Positions 17,826 through 26,000 of a stretch of 64,000 nucleotides of DNA are shown in pieces (position 1 is the stretch's first letter; each line of letters opens with the position of its first letter). A program made the position numbers and the translations under genes. The stretch spans positions 806,001-870,000 of the forward strand of contig NZ_AP017315.1 of NCBI RefSeq assembly GCF_002355395.1. Direction: 5' to 3'. Under the pieces are notes generated by a model that was not told the DNA's origin, searched no databases, and worked only from the letters and a program-made list of their open reading frames with translations. This DNA comes from Microcella alkaliphila (lineage in GTDB: Bacteria; Actinomycetota; Actinomycetes; Actinomycetales; Microbacteriaceae).

Positions 17826-18307
17826 TCAGAGCAGCTCAGGGATGCGTTGTTCCTCGCGATTGGCTGAGAGCCGCCCCAGCCGTCCCCAGTTGTAAGCGAG
17901 CAGCATCCCGATCAGGGGAGGGCGATCGCCCCGACGTACACCTGCCACGGTGTGGCGATCAGCAGTGGCCAGTTGCCCGGTACCCACGTGACCAGCAGCA
18001 ACAGGATGAAAACCATCCCTAGAACGCTGCCGAGCACTTCCAGCGCGCCGTCGACGTTCGCCGTCCAGCGCCGCATCGCCATCCCGATCACAACGGGCAG
18101 GATCAGCAGGATCAGGCTGACCACGACGTTGCCGAGCGGGATCTCGATGTCGCCGGCGAGCGCGCCGCCGTAAACGAGTAGCAGCAGTGGGGTGAGTAGG
18201 ATCGCGGCGAGGGTTGTCATGACCGTGACGATGACGCTTAGGGAGAGGTTCGCTTTGGCGAAGTAGGTGTAGAGATTTGATGTCGTACCGCCGGGCATGC
18301 ACCCCAT
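17826..18307 (-). pseudogene. Bile acid:sodium symporter family protein, C-terminal fragment
   Basis: The frame begins inside GCMPGGTTSNLYTYFAKANLSLSV, the signature of the BASS transporter core. Three to four hydrophobic helices follow, down to ATPWQVYVGAIALP, where one missing C (at the C4 run, plus-strand 17915-17918) shifts the frame. The native end ...LIGMLLAYNWGRLGRLSANREEQRIPELL is in the next frame, with its stop at 17826. The N-terminal half is gone, replaced by IS3 sequence from about 18310. The gene is non-functional. Confidence 0.7.
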
Positions 18308-18317
18308 CAGTACCAGT

Positions 18318-18479
18318 GAGGTTCCCCCCGGACCGTAGAGGCATCAGCTATAAGGAGTAGCGATGTCTGAGAAGCGAACGCAGTACGACCGGGAGTTCCG
18401 TGAGGGAGCGGTCCGGATCGTCGAGGAGACCGGGAAGCCGATCGCGCAGGTAGCCATGTTCTTCGAGAGGGCAGAAGGT
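18318..18479 (+). mobile_element. IS3-family left-end fragment with the start of OrfA
   Basis: A ribosome site AAGGAG and ATG 18363 begin MSEKRTQYDREFREGAVRIV, a typical IS3 OrfA N-terminus. Homology ends near IAQVA (about 18459) and the frame closes at 18479 after unrelated residues. The rest of this IS copy is missing. It has replaced the 5' half of the symporter gene. Confidence 0.6.
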
Positions 18480-19186
18480 CAGTTGTTTCCGTGACGACGC
18501 TTGGAGACGACACGGCACCAGGCAAAGAACGTGTCGACGTCGGTCATCAGCACGTGCTTGTCGAGCGCTGTGTCGGCGAAAGCGTCGATGAGCATCCGCC
18601 TTTGGATGAGCAGGGTCTCCATGCCGGCCGCGTAAAGCACGAGGTCTGGGTCCTGCTGGGGGTGTCGCAGAGCTGGCCCATCGTCGACGCCCTGGTAGTA
18701 CTCCTGATCGCCCCGGTCCAACACCCAGTCTCTGGGCGCGTTCGGGTTGCGAATGAGCCCCAACCATGTGAATTGGTTGATGTCTGCCGGCTCGCTGAGC
18801 TCTCGCAGTCTCCACGCCGGAGTTGCGGGGTTCGAGGCTGCCGCGTTTCTGAGCTCGAGTTCCTCTGAGTATGAGAACGCAATCAGCAACTCCTCCGGCG
18901 TGCTCTGATTGGCCGCAACGGCCGCCGCGATGTCCCTGTCGTCGGGCCCCGCTGTGTCGGCGAGCTGTCTCAGAGTGTCCGTGGGTGTTGTCGGGTTTCC
19001 GGCGACCCTCGTCCTGACCCCGAAGTCATCATCCATCGCCAATCGGGCAAGCGTGTCCTCGGCTGCGCGGGGGTTCGAGGCGACGGCGCGCCGAACCTTG
19101 CGTCGATCGCTCGCCGCCAATTTGGCGAGCTTCCCTGTCGACGACGAACGCCGCTTGGCCTTTCGCAGATCGGAACGCTTCCCCAT
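18479..19186 (-). CDS. LRV (variant leucine-rich) repeat protein
   Basis: The 235-residue protein has a basic N-terminus (MGKRSDLRKAKRRSSS) and about five helical repeats of the LRV type: RRAVASNP...TLARLA, RTRVAGNP...TLRQLA, AAAVAANQ...LLIAFS and LRNAAASNP...RLRELS, all of which form an alpha-solenoid. A non-repetitive C-terminal third follows (VDTFFAWCRVVSKRR). ATG 19186 has GGGAG upstream. LRV proteins are presumed protein-interaction scaffolds; no catalytic motif is seen. Its stop lies at the breakpoint with the IS3 fragment, so the original C-terminus may have been slightly altered. Confidence 0.65.
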   Translation of the reverse strand: MGKRSDLRKAKRRSSSTGKLAKLAASDRRKVRRAVASNPRAAEDTLARLAMDDDFGVRTRVAGNPTTPTDTLRQLADTAGPDDRDIAAAVAANQSTPEELLIAFSYSEELELRNAAASNPATPAWRLRELSEPADINQFTWLGLIRNPNAPRDWVLDRGDQEYYQGVDDGPALRHPQQDPDLVLYAAGMETLLIQRRMLIDAFADTALDKHVLMTDVDTFFAWCRVVSKRRHGNN

Positions 19187-19343
19187 CGGCTCCCGCCTTC
19201 CCGGCTCCGTGCACTTGGCGCGGCGCTCGACTCGTTTGGTCCGATGATGCCCTGGATCGCTGTTCGAGTCGAGGCGCCGGCCTTGGTCAGCGAATCTGGG
19301 CTGCTGCGACAGTCATACACGGGTGTCGCCCACATGCCTGTAC

Positions 19344-20219
19344 ATGAGCACGAGCCCCCAGACCCGTCAGCCCAAGGGTCTTCCCGTCGGTGGGCAGTTC
19401 GCTGCCGCTGACCGGGCCGAGTCCGGTGTCACCCTCGACTCCGCCGACGGTCGCGCCGCCGGCGATCTGACTGACCGCGAAATCCTCGACCAAGCGATCA
19501 TGCTTGCTCGGATCGCCGGCAGCCGGGCGGGTTTGAACGAGCAGGACATCGAAGACATCGCTAAGGAGACGGTGTTCTGGGTGCTGCGCACGAAGAAGGC
19601 TAAGGGTGGCATCGTCACCGGCGGTTTGCTCCGTGTCGCCTCGCGCGCCCTGGTGTCCCGCATGGTTGACAGCCACATCCGCCATGGAGACTCTCGAGCG
19701 CTGACGATTCGGAAGCGCGTCGCCGCGGACCGCGAGCAGGAGCTCGGCCGCCATCTCGGCGCGGACGAACTCGACGAAATGGCCGCGAACATTCGCCCTA
19801 ACTGGCAGAACCATCGCCACAAGCCCCGCATCGGCTTCCAGCACCAGGTGCGCTTCGCCTCAACCGAGGCGATGGGGGCTGTGTTCTCCGACGGCCACGC
19901 CGCCAAGAGCAACGACCCCGACGCGTGCGGCGTGCGCGCCCTGGCTGACAGTGTCGAAGACGGTCTCGTCCCCGCAGCTCAGGCGGGGTTGCACGTCTGG
20001 AACATCCTCGCCGCCGACAGCGGCGCTCATCTGTCGGTGCCAGGGATCATCGGCACCGCCGCGGATGCACGACGCATCAAGCGCGCCGTCCCGAACTCAG
20101 TCGACATCGCCACCGCATGCCTGGACGGAACCGCAACCCCCGAGCAGCAGACGGCGCTGTTCGCGCCGTTCGGCGGGGGACTCACCCCTCGGCAGCGGGC
20201 GCACATGGCCGCACGTTGA
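19344..20219 (+). CDS. Sigma-like protein with the QPKG-GGQFA N-terminus of actinobacterial mobile DNA
   Basis: The 291-residue protein starts MSTSPQTRQPKGLPVGGQFA, a short motif that I associate with N-termini of proteins from actinobacterial plasmids and integrative elements. Residues about 40-110 (DREILDQAIMLARIAGSRAGLNEQDIEDIAKETVFWVL) resemble sigma-70 region 2. The region after it is basic (SHIRHGDSRALTIRKRVAADREQ). No region 4 helix-turn-helix is evident. ATG 19344 was preferred over the GTG-type start upstream because the motif begins there. It could be a transcription initiation factor of a lost element, but that is inference. Confidence 0.45.
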   Translation: MSTSPQTRQPKGLPVGGQFAAADRAESGVTLDSADGRAAGDLTDREILDQAIMLARIAGSRAGLNEQDIEDIAKETVFWVLRTKKAKGGIVTGGLLRVASRALVSRMVDSHIRHGDSRALTIRKRVAADREQELGRHLGADELDEMAANIRPNWQNHRHKPRIGFQHQVRFASTEAMGAVFSDGHAAKSNDPDACGVRALADSVEDGLVPAAQAGLHVWNILAADSGAHLSVPGIIGTAADARRIKRAVPNSVDIATACLDGTATPEQQTALFAPFGGGLTPRQRAHMAAR

Positions 20220-20502
20220 CCGTTCGACCCTGAGTCGGCGACAGGCTGTGGCGTTCCGCTGTCGACTTCGCCGCATCAAAGGCTCCGCAGGCGGTTTTCG
20301 CCGCATCTGACATCACACAACCCTTCGCTTCTCGGCACTGGCGTTCCCTGCAGGGTGACGCGACCACGGCCTGGCCCATCGGGCGTTCGCTGCGCATCTC
20401 TCCGGGCGTGCGCCGCAACATTCGGTGTGCGTCGCGTGCATGGCGCGGGCGGTTTGGGATCGCGAGCAGGGAGCGGGTGCTGAACTCACCCATTCGCCGG
20501 TC

Positions 20503-21911
20503 GGGGTGGCGTCCCCTGTGGTGGTGTAGTTTCCCGGCTCGAGTGTCACGTTGAGAACGTGGTGAGCCATCGTGCGATGGTCAGTGAGTACCGATCAAAG
20601 TCACTCACAGGAAGACACAAACGCACGATGGCTCTTAACCAGTCTGCCCTCCTCGAGCTCCTCGGGGAACTGAAACTCACCGATGTCACCGACCGGATCC
20701 GGGTCGCGACCGAGACGCTCTACCAGGAGCTGATCGACGCCGAGGCTGCCGCGTTCATCGGCGCTGCCCCCTACGAACGTTCGGAGGGTCGGGTCGCGGT
20801 CCGCAACGGGACCCGACCCCGCACCCTTTCGACCACGGCCGGGGATCTCGATCTGCGGATCCCGAAGCTGCGCGCGGGGTCGTTCTTCCCGTCGCTGCTG
20901 GAACGCCGCCGCCGGGTCGACCAAGCCCTGTTTGCGGTCGTGATGGAGGCGTACGTCCACGGTGTCTCGACTCGCAAGGTCGACGACCTCGTCAAAGCGC
21001 TCGGCGCCGACACCGGGATCTCCAAGTCCGAGGTGTCGCGGATCTGCGCCAACCTGGACGAGGATGTCGCCGCGTTCCGAGACCGCCCGCTCGCCGACAC
21101 CACGTACCCGTACGTGTTCCTCGACGCGACCTACTGCAAAGCGAGGGTCGGCCGGCGTGTCGTCTCTCAAGCCGTCGTCGTCGCCATCGGCGTCGCCGCG
21201 GACGGGCGCAGGGAAGTGCTGGGCTTCGAGGTCGGCGACACCGAGTCGCAGCCGTTCTGGACGACGTTTCTCCGCTCCCTCAAGGCCCGCGGCCTCGACG
21301 GGGTCAAGCTGGTCATCAGCGACGCCCATACCGGACTGATCGCTGCGATTGAGACGGTGTTCCAAGGCTCCGGCTGGCAGAGATGCAGGGTGCATTTCAT
21401 GCGGAACGTGCTCTCCCAGGTCCCGAAGACCGCCGGCCCGATGGTCGCGTCGATCATCCGCACCATCTTCGCCCAACCCGACACAGAGCACGTCTTCGCG
21501 CAGTTCCACGAAGTCACCCGGATGCTCACCCGCTCGCACCCGAAGATCGCGGACATGCTCGAAGAGGCGAAGAACGACATCCTCGCGTTCTGCGGATTCC
21601 CGCAGCAGCACTGGCGGCAGATCTGGTCCACGAACCCGCTCGAGCGGGTGAACAAGGAGATCAAGCGCCGCACCGATGTCGTCGGCACGTTCCCGAACCC
21701 GGCGGCGCTGCTGCGCCTCGCCGGACACGTCCTCATCGAGCAACACGACGAATGGGACGGGGCCGACCGCCGTTACTTCAGCGAGCACTCCATGAAGCTC
21801 CTCAACGTCGAAAAAGAGGAGGTCGCGATCCCCGAACTCGCTGCGGCATAATCACAGAAGCTGATCCCGCACGTTGTTGAGAAACTCCACCACTCAAAGG
21901 GACGTCACCCC
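20503..21911 (+). mobile_element. IS256-family insertion sequence
   Basis: Imperfect inverted repeats of about 31 bp bound the element. The left end reads GGGGTGGCGTCCC...GGTGGTGTAGTTTC from 20503, and the complement of 21881-21911 reads GGGGTGACGTCCC...GTGGTGGAGTTTC. One transposase gene fills it. I could not find an 8- to 9-bp target duplication, so the outer limits could be off by several bases. The intervening 20220-20502 holds nothing recognisable. Confidence 0.8.
20628..21851 (+). CDS. IS256-family (mutator-type) transposase
   Basis: The 407-residue transposase has the IS256 layout: an N-terminal region, VRNGTRPRTLSTTAGDLDLRIPKLR, then the DDE residues in YVFLDATYCKAR, LVISDAHTGL and NPLERVNKEIKRRTDVVG. 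The frame is complete. ATG 20628 begins the conserved protein; the longer reading from 20559 covers the IS end. Confidence 0.93.
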   Translation: MALNQSALLELLGELKLTDVTDRIRVATETLYQELIDAEAAAFIGAAPYERSEGRVAVRNGTRPRTLSTTAGDLDLRIPKLRAGSFFPSLLERRRRVDQALFAVVMEAYVHGVSTRKVDDLVKALGADTGISKSEVSRICANLDEDVAAFRDRPLADTTYPYVFLDATYCKARVGRRVVSQAVVVAIGVAADGRREVLGFEVGDTESQPFWTTFLRSLKARGLDGVKLVISDAHTGLIAAIETVFQGSGWQRCRVHFMRNVLSQVPKTAGPMVASIIRTIFAQPDTEHVFAQFHEVTRMLTRSHPKIADMLEEAKNDILAFCGFPQQHWRQIWSTNPLERVNKEIKRRTDVVGTFPNPAALLRLAGHVLIEQHDEWDGADRRYFSEHSMKLLNVEKEEVAIPELAAA

Positions 21912-21950
21912 GGTCGGCCAGTGTTGCCTGCATTGCTAGCAGGAAATGTC

Positions 21951-22178
21951 ATGGCCACTCTCACCATTCGTAACCTTCCCGAGCCGGTTCGCCGAGGCCT
22001 CAAGCAGCGTGCTGCCGCGCACAATCGATCGATGGAGGCCGAGGTGCGCGCGATCCTCGAGGAGGCAACCGTGCAGCGCCCCGATTTCGTCAACCAGTGG
22101 GTCGCCGCGACGGAGAGTCTGAGAGGCGAGTTCACTGTGCCCGAGCGCACTGCTCCACGGCCGGTTGAGTTGCCGTGA
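21951..22178 (+). CDS. FitA/VapB-type ribbon-helix-helix antitoxin
   Basis: The 75-residue protein begins MATLTIRNLPEPVRRGLKQRA and continues HNRSMEAEVRAILEEA, a ribbon-helix-helix DNA-binding fold of the FitA type. The C-terminal tail (VPERTAPRPVELP) would wrap the toxin. ATG 21951 follows AGGAAA. The stop codon overlaps the toxin start (GTGATC), which couples translation. In this family the toxin-antitoxin complex represses its own promoter. The IS256 right end lies only 40 bp upstream and may have displaced or replaced that promoter. Confidence 0.85.
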   Translation: MATLTIRNLPEPVRRGLKQRAAAHNRSMEAEVRAILEEATVQRPDFVNQWVAATESLRGEFTVPERTAPRPVELP

Positions 22179-22597
22179 TCGTTGTTGACACGAACGTTTT
22201 CTCTGAGACGCTGAAGTCGTCCCCCGACGAGGGAGTGATGCGCTGGTTGGCGAGTCACGCCGATGAGGTTGCCACCACAGCAATCACGGTGGCCGAGCTC
22301 AGGTTTGGCGCTTTTCGTCTGCCAGAGGGTCAACGCAGGGCGGCAATTCTCGGTGCTGTTGACGCATTGGTTGACGCAGCTGGCGAGCGGGTTCTGGCAT
22401 TCGACGTCACGGCGGCACACCACTTCGCGGTGCTCCGAGCACAGCGAGAGGCTGCCGGTCGGGTCGTCAGTGTCGAGGACACGATGATCGCCGCGATCTG
22501 CCGGGCAGGTTCTCACCAGCTAGCGACCCGGAACGTGAGGGACTTCGACGATGCGGGGGTCGATTTCGTCAATCCGTGGGAGGCATCCACCCCGTGA
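22175..22597 (+). CDS. FitB/VapC-type PIN-domain ribonuclease toxin
   Basis: The 140-residue PIN protein has the acidic residues of the metal-dependent RNase site: D5 (VVDTNVFSE), E in TVAELRFG near residue 41, D in VSVEDTMIAAI near 97, and the last acid in RNVRDFDD. VapC toxins cleave tRNA or rRNA; the target here is unknown. It is preceded by its antitoxin with a 4-nt overlap and is followed with another GTGA overlap by the GNAT gene. Confidence 0.88.
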   Translation: MIVVDTNVFSETLKSSPDEGVMRWLASHADEVATTAITVAELRFGAFRLPEGQRRAAILGAVDALVDAAGERVLAFDVTAAHHFAVLRAQREAAGRVVSVEDTMIAAICRAGSHQLATRNVRDFDDAGVDFVNPWEASTP

Positions 22598-23437
22598 TTC
22601 TCCGCTCGCTTACGACGGACGACACGTCGCTCGCGCCGGACTGGCTGCGTGGGCGCCGCATGCTGCCCGACCGCTGGCGTGATGAGCACACCCGCACGCT
22701 CATTGCAGAAGACGGGGCGGGGGAGCCGATCGGTGCGGCGACAATGTGGACGTCTCCGGTGCATCCCGATCGATACAGCGTCGACCTCGTTGTCGCGCCC
22801 GACCATCGGCGTGCAGGCATCGCAACCGCGCTACTCGAGGCGCTCACCGAGCTCCAGCCCGAGCCCAAGCGCTTCATCTGGGGGGCCGCCGAGACTGACC
22901 CCGCGCACGGCTTCGCCGCGACCTTCGGCGCACGCACGATCCAGCGCGCCCCGCTCGACACGTTTCAGACTTCGCGCGCTGTGCGTCTGCGGCCGCCCGA
23001 CGACATTGCATCGGCGGCCGCAGTATCGCGAGTCGCTCTCGAGCAGGCGTGGGTCGACATGTACGAGTGGACCCACGCTGACTGGCACCCGGTGGAACCG
23101 GATACGCGGGCTGCGTTGGTGGAGGATCTGTGGGACGAGATCGACCCCCACCTCTCGTCGATCGCTGTTTCGGCAACCGGCGCAATCGACGCCGTGCTGC
23201 TCGTCTTCATCGATGGCGGTCAGCCGGTCGTCGCGGGCGAGACGGTCTCGCGTGACACCCCCGGCCGGCACGCGACTGCTCGAGGGTTGCGCGCGTCGAA
23301 CGTTCAACCTGTTGGCCGGCGCGGGGTTCGCCGAAACCCTGCTCGACGCCCACGAGACCGATCCCCACTTTGCGCCACTGTTCGATGCTTTGGGGCCGGT
23401 CACGCGTTGGCACCGCATCGTCGAGTTCCGCCCCTAA
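22594..23437 (+). pseudogene. GNAT-family N-acetyltransferase, frameshifted
   Basis: From GTG 22594 the frame encodes a GNAT domain with the acetyl-CoA loop VVAPDHRRAGIATALLEAL, then a second GNAT-like half (AVSRVALEQAWVDMYEWTH, DAVLLVFIDGGQPVVAGET). Near 23263-23266 the frame shifts. The expected C-terminus (GTRLLEGCARRTFNLLAGAGFAE...RWHRIVEFRP) follows in the next frame to the stop at 23437. One extra C in GGCCGGC explains it. Without correction the protein continues out of frame to 23586. The second acyl-CoA loop is lost. Substrate unknown. Confidence 0.7.
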
Positions 23438-23600
23438 CGTCGCTCACGCCGAAATCGTGCGCCCACGAACGACCTACGGCAGAATGGCCTCCAGCGGTTC
23501 GACGGCGCCCGCACAACGGGGCCGCGCGCACCGCTGAGCCCGTCCGGGCCCTGCGCGCCCCACCCGTGGCGCCGCATCCCGGCTAGCCCCAGGAGCCGCC

Positions 23601-25019
23601 GTGAGCATCCCCGTCGCCCTCGCCTCCCCCCTGGCTGAGCGCACTTACATCTCAGTTCTCGACCTGTTTCGGGTCGGCATCGGACCCTCCAGCTCGCACA
23701 CGGTCGGCCCGCTGCGCGCCGCCCGCGCCTTTGTCGACGAACTCGCCGCCAGCAGCCAGCTCGACGCCGTCGCCCGCGTCGAGTGCGTGCTGTTTGGTTC
23801 GCTCGGCTCGACGGGCGCCGGCCACGGAACCCCCGGCGCCGTGCTCGCCGGACTCGCCGGCTGTGACGTCGAGACGGTTACCCGCGACGATGTCGCGCGC
23901 GTGACCGCCGACGCAGACAACGGGATGCTCGCCCTGCGCACCACCCACCCCGTCGCCTTCGCAGACGGCTGGCTCCGCTTCGCGCCGCGCGAGCTGAAGC
24001 CGCGCCACCCCAACGCCCTGACCCTCACCGCGTTCGATGCGGATGGCGTTCCCCTCCGCGCGGACACCTACTACTCGGTGGGCGGCGGCTTCGTCGAGCA
24101 CGACGGGGACGACCCGGCCGCGCTCGCCCGCGCTGCGAGCCCGCGCGTCCCCTACCCGTTCGCGACGATGGTCGAACTGCTCGCGCTGTGCCGCCAGCAC
24201 GGGCTGAGCATCGCCGAGCTGGCGCGCGCGAACGAGGCGGCGATCCGTGGGGAGGCCGAGACGAGCATCCGGGTGGCGGCGATCGCGGAGGCGATGAACG
24301 CCTGCATCGACGCGGGCCTCACCGAGTCGGGCACGCTGCCCGGCAGCCTGCACGTGACGCGCCGAGCCGCCGCCATGGCGGCGCGACTGCGCGACCTCGA
24401 TGCCGCGCCGACCCGCGACACGAGCCTCGAGTGGCTACAGGCGTACGCGATCGCGGTCAACGAAGAGAACGCGGCGGGCGGGCGGGTCGTCACGGCGCCG
24501 ACGAATGGGGCGGCGGGCATCATCCCGGCGGTCATGCGGCACGCGCTCGACGTGATCCCCGAGGCCGCCGCCGACCCGACCCGCGCGCAGAAGGAGTTTC
24601 TGCTCGTCGCCGGCGCGATCGGCGCCCTCATCAAGTCAAACGCGTCGATCTCGGGCGCCGAGGCGGGCTGCCAGGGTGAGGTCGGCTCGGCGGCATCGAT
24701 GGCCGCGGCTGGCTTCGCGCACCTGCTCGGCGGCAGCAACGAGCAGGTCGAGAACGCCGCCGAGATCGCCATGGAACATTCGCTCGGCCTCACCTGCGAC
24801 CCCGTCGCCGGCCTCGTGCAGCTGCCCTGCATCGAGCGCAACGCGATCGGCGCCGGCAAGGCGGTCGCCGCCGCGCGTCTCGCGATGAACGGCGACGGCA
24901 CGCACCTGATCAGCTTTGACACGGTCGTTGAGACCATGCGGCAGACCGGGCTCGACATGTCGAGCAAGTACAAGGAGACGTCCGAGGGCGGGCTCGCCGT
25001 CAACGTCGTCGAGTGCTGA
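23601..25019 (+). CDS. sdaA: L-serine ammonia-lyase (iron-sulfur, single chain)
   Basis: This 472-residue enzyme deaminates L-serine to pyruvate and ammonia. The N-terminal beta domain carries the [16 protein letters not shown] signature. The C-terminal alpha domain has the three cysteines that ligate the [4Fe-4S] cluster: C357 (EAGCQGEVG), C399 (LTCDPVAG) and C410 (LPCIERN). The [14 protein letters not shown] motif is also present. GTG 23601 follows AGGAG. It is the first intact core gene after the accessory region and is not in an obvious operon. Confidence 0.95.
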   Translation: MSIPVALASPLAERTYISVLDLFRVGIGPSSSHTVGPLRAARAFVDELAASSQLDAVARVECVLFGSLGSTGAGHGTPGAVLAGLAGCDVETVTRDDVARVTADADNGMLALRTTHPVAFADGWLRFAPRELKPRHPNALTLTAFDADGVPLRADTYYSVGGGFVEHDGDDPAALARAASPRVPYPFATMVELLALCRQHGLSIAELARANEAAIRGEAETSIRVAAIAEAMNACIDAGLTESGTLPGSLHVTRRAAAMAARLRDLDAAPTRDTSLEWLQAYAIAVNEENAAGGRVVTAPTNGAAGIIPAVMRHALDVIPEAAADPTRAQKEFLLVAGAIGALIKSNASISGAEAGCQGEVGSAASMAAAGFAHLLGGSNEQVENAAEIAMEHSLGLTCDPVAGLVQLPCIERNAIGAGKAVAAARLAMNGDGTHLISFDTVVETMRQTGLDMSSKYKETSEGGLAVNVVEC

Positions 25020-25219
25020 CCGAGCGCAGGCTGCGAGGGTTCGCGACCCGCCGCGATTGCGCCCGGCGGCCGATTCTGGGCGCGATTCTGGGCCGTCACA
25101 TCTTTCCTGCGAAAAAGGATGCTCGTCGCAGTTTTCCCTGGTCAGAGGCAAGAAAAGTGCGCCGCGGCCTGGCTATGGTGGCCAGACACGCCAGCTGACG
25201 AAGGGACGCGTGAATCACC

Positions 25220-25345
25220 ATGTCAGGAAAATCGCCCCGAACATCCTCGGCCAAAAAAGAGGCGAAGCTCACGATCAAAGAGAAGCGCGAGCTGAAGCGA
25301 GAAAAGGCGCAGGCCGCCGTCGTGAAGCCGCGCAAGTCGCGTTAG
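25220..25345 (+). CDS. Small basic protein of 41 residues
   Basis: ATG 25220 opens MSGKSPRTSSAKKEAKLTIK followed by a lysine/arginine/glutamate-rich helix (EKRELKREKAQAAVVKPRKSR). AAGGGA lies upstream and a strong terminator follows 38 bp after the stop, which supports a real transcript. It is predicted to be a single charged helix. Similar short basic proteins are common in Microbacteriaceae; function unknown. Confidence 0.6.
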   Translation: MSGKSPRTSSAKKEAKLTIKEKRELKREKAQAAVVKPRKSR

Positions 25346-25382
25346 ATCGGCATCGCCGTCTGGGCATCACCCACCGTGCGTC

Positions 25383-25420
25383 ACACAGCCCCCTTCGCCA
25401 CGCGGCGAAGGGGGCTGTGT
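25383..25420. terminator. Bidirectional intrinsic terminator
   Basis: A perfect 17-bp stem (ACACAGCCCCCTTCGCC with its complement) closes a 4-nt loop. It lies between the convergent small basic gene and the gre-like gene and serves both. Confidence 0.85.
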
Positions 25421-25427
25421 CACGTCA

Positions 25428-25835
25428 TCAGCCGAACGGCTCGGTGGCGACGATGCTGATGCGCTGCTCGCCGGACGGTGCGACGAAGGTGACGGCGTCG
25501 CCCACGTAGTGGCCGTTGATGGCGGTACCGAGCGGCGACGTCGGCGAATACACGTCGATCTCGAGGCTCGAGTCGAGTTCGCTCAAGGTGCGGCTGCCGA
25601 GCAGGAAGGTCGTCTCGCTGCCGTCCGAGTCAAAGCGGATTGTCACGATCATGCCCGGTTCGACGAGCCCGTCGTCGGGCATCTGCCCGACGACAACGTT
25701 GCGCAGCAGCTCGCGAAGCTCGCGCGCTCGCACGACGACCGCATTGCTCGGCTCGGCGACGGCCTCGCACTCGGCCAGTTCGGCCTCGAGCCGCTCGCGC
25801 GCAGCCAGCGTCATCCAGATCTTTTCCGACGTCAT
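25428..25835 (-). CDS. Divergent Gre-family (GreA/GreB C-terminal domain) protein
   Basis: The 135-residue protein has a recognisable GreA C-terminal FKBP-like domain: VEPGMIVTIRFDSDGSETTFLLGSRT and YSPTSPLGTAINGHYVGDAVTFVAPSGEQRISIVA. Its N-terminal coil is short (about residues 8-45) and lacks the EGDLKENGGY tip that in GreA carries the acidic pair inserted into the RNA polymerase channel. It may therefore act as a competitor or regulator at the secondary channel rather than a cleavage factor. ATG 25835 follows AGGAGA. A canonical greA lies at 59334-59828. Confidence 0.8.
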   Translation of the reverse strand: MTSEKIWMTLAARERLEAELAECEAVAEPSNAVVVRARELRELLRNVVVGQMPDDGLVEPGMIVTIRFDSDGSETTFLLGSRTLSELDSSLEIDVYSPTSPLGTAINGHYVGDAVTFVAPSGEQRISIVATEPFG

Positions 25836-26000
25836 GCCGTCACTTCTCCTTGCAGTACAGCCGGTGCCATCACCACACATGAGGCAAAACGGCCATCGTA
25901 GCCCGAATACTGAGCTGGGTGGGCCGCGCGGTCAGCGCGAGCAGCTCAATCGACGCCGACCTCGCGAACGCGGGGCGCTCGCGCTGACAGAATGGTCGGC

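Noticed and set aside
20490..21925. Target-site duplication of the IS256 element
   Set aside because: Only a 4-bp GGTC match is seen at the flanks, shorter than the usual 8 to 9 bp, so it was not claimed.
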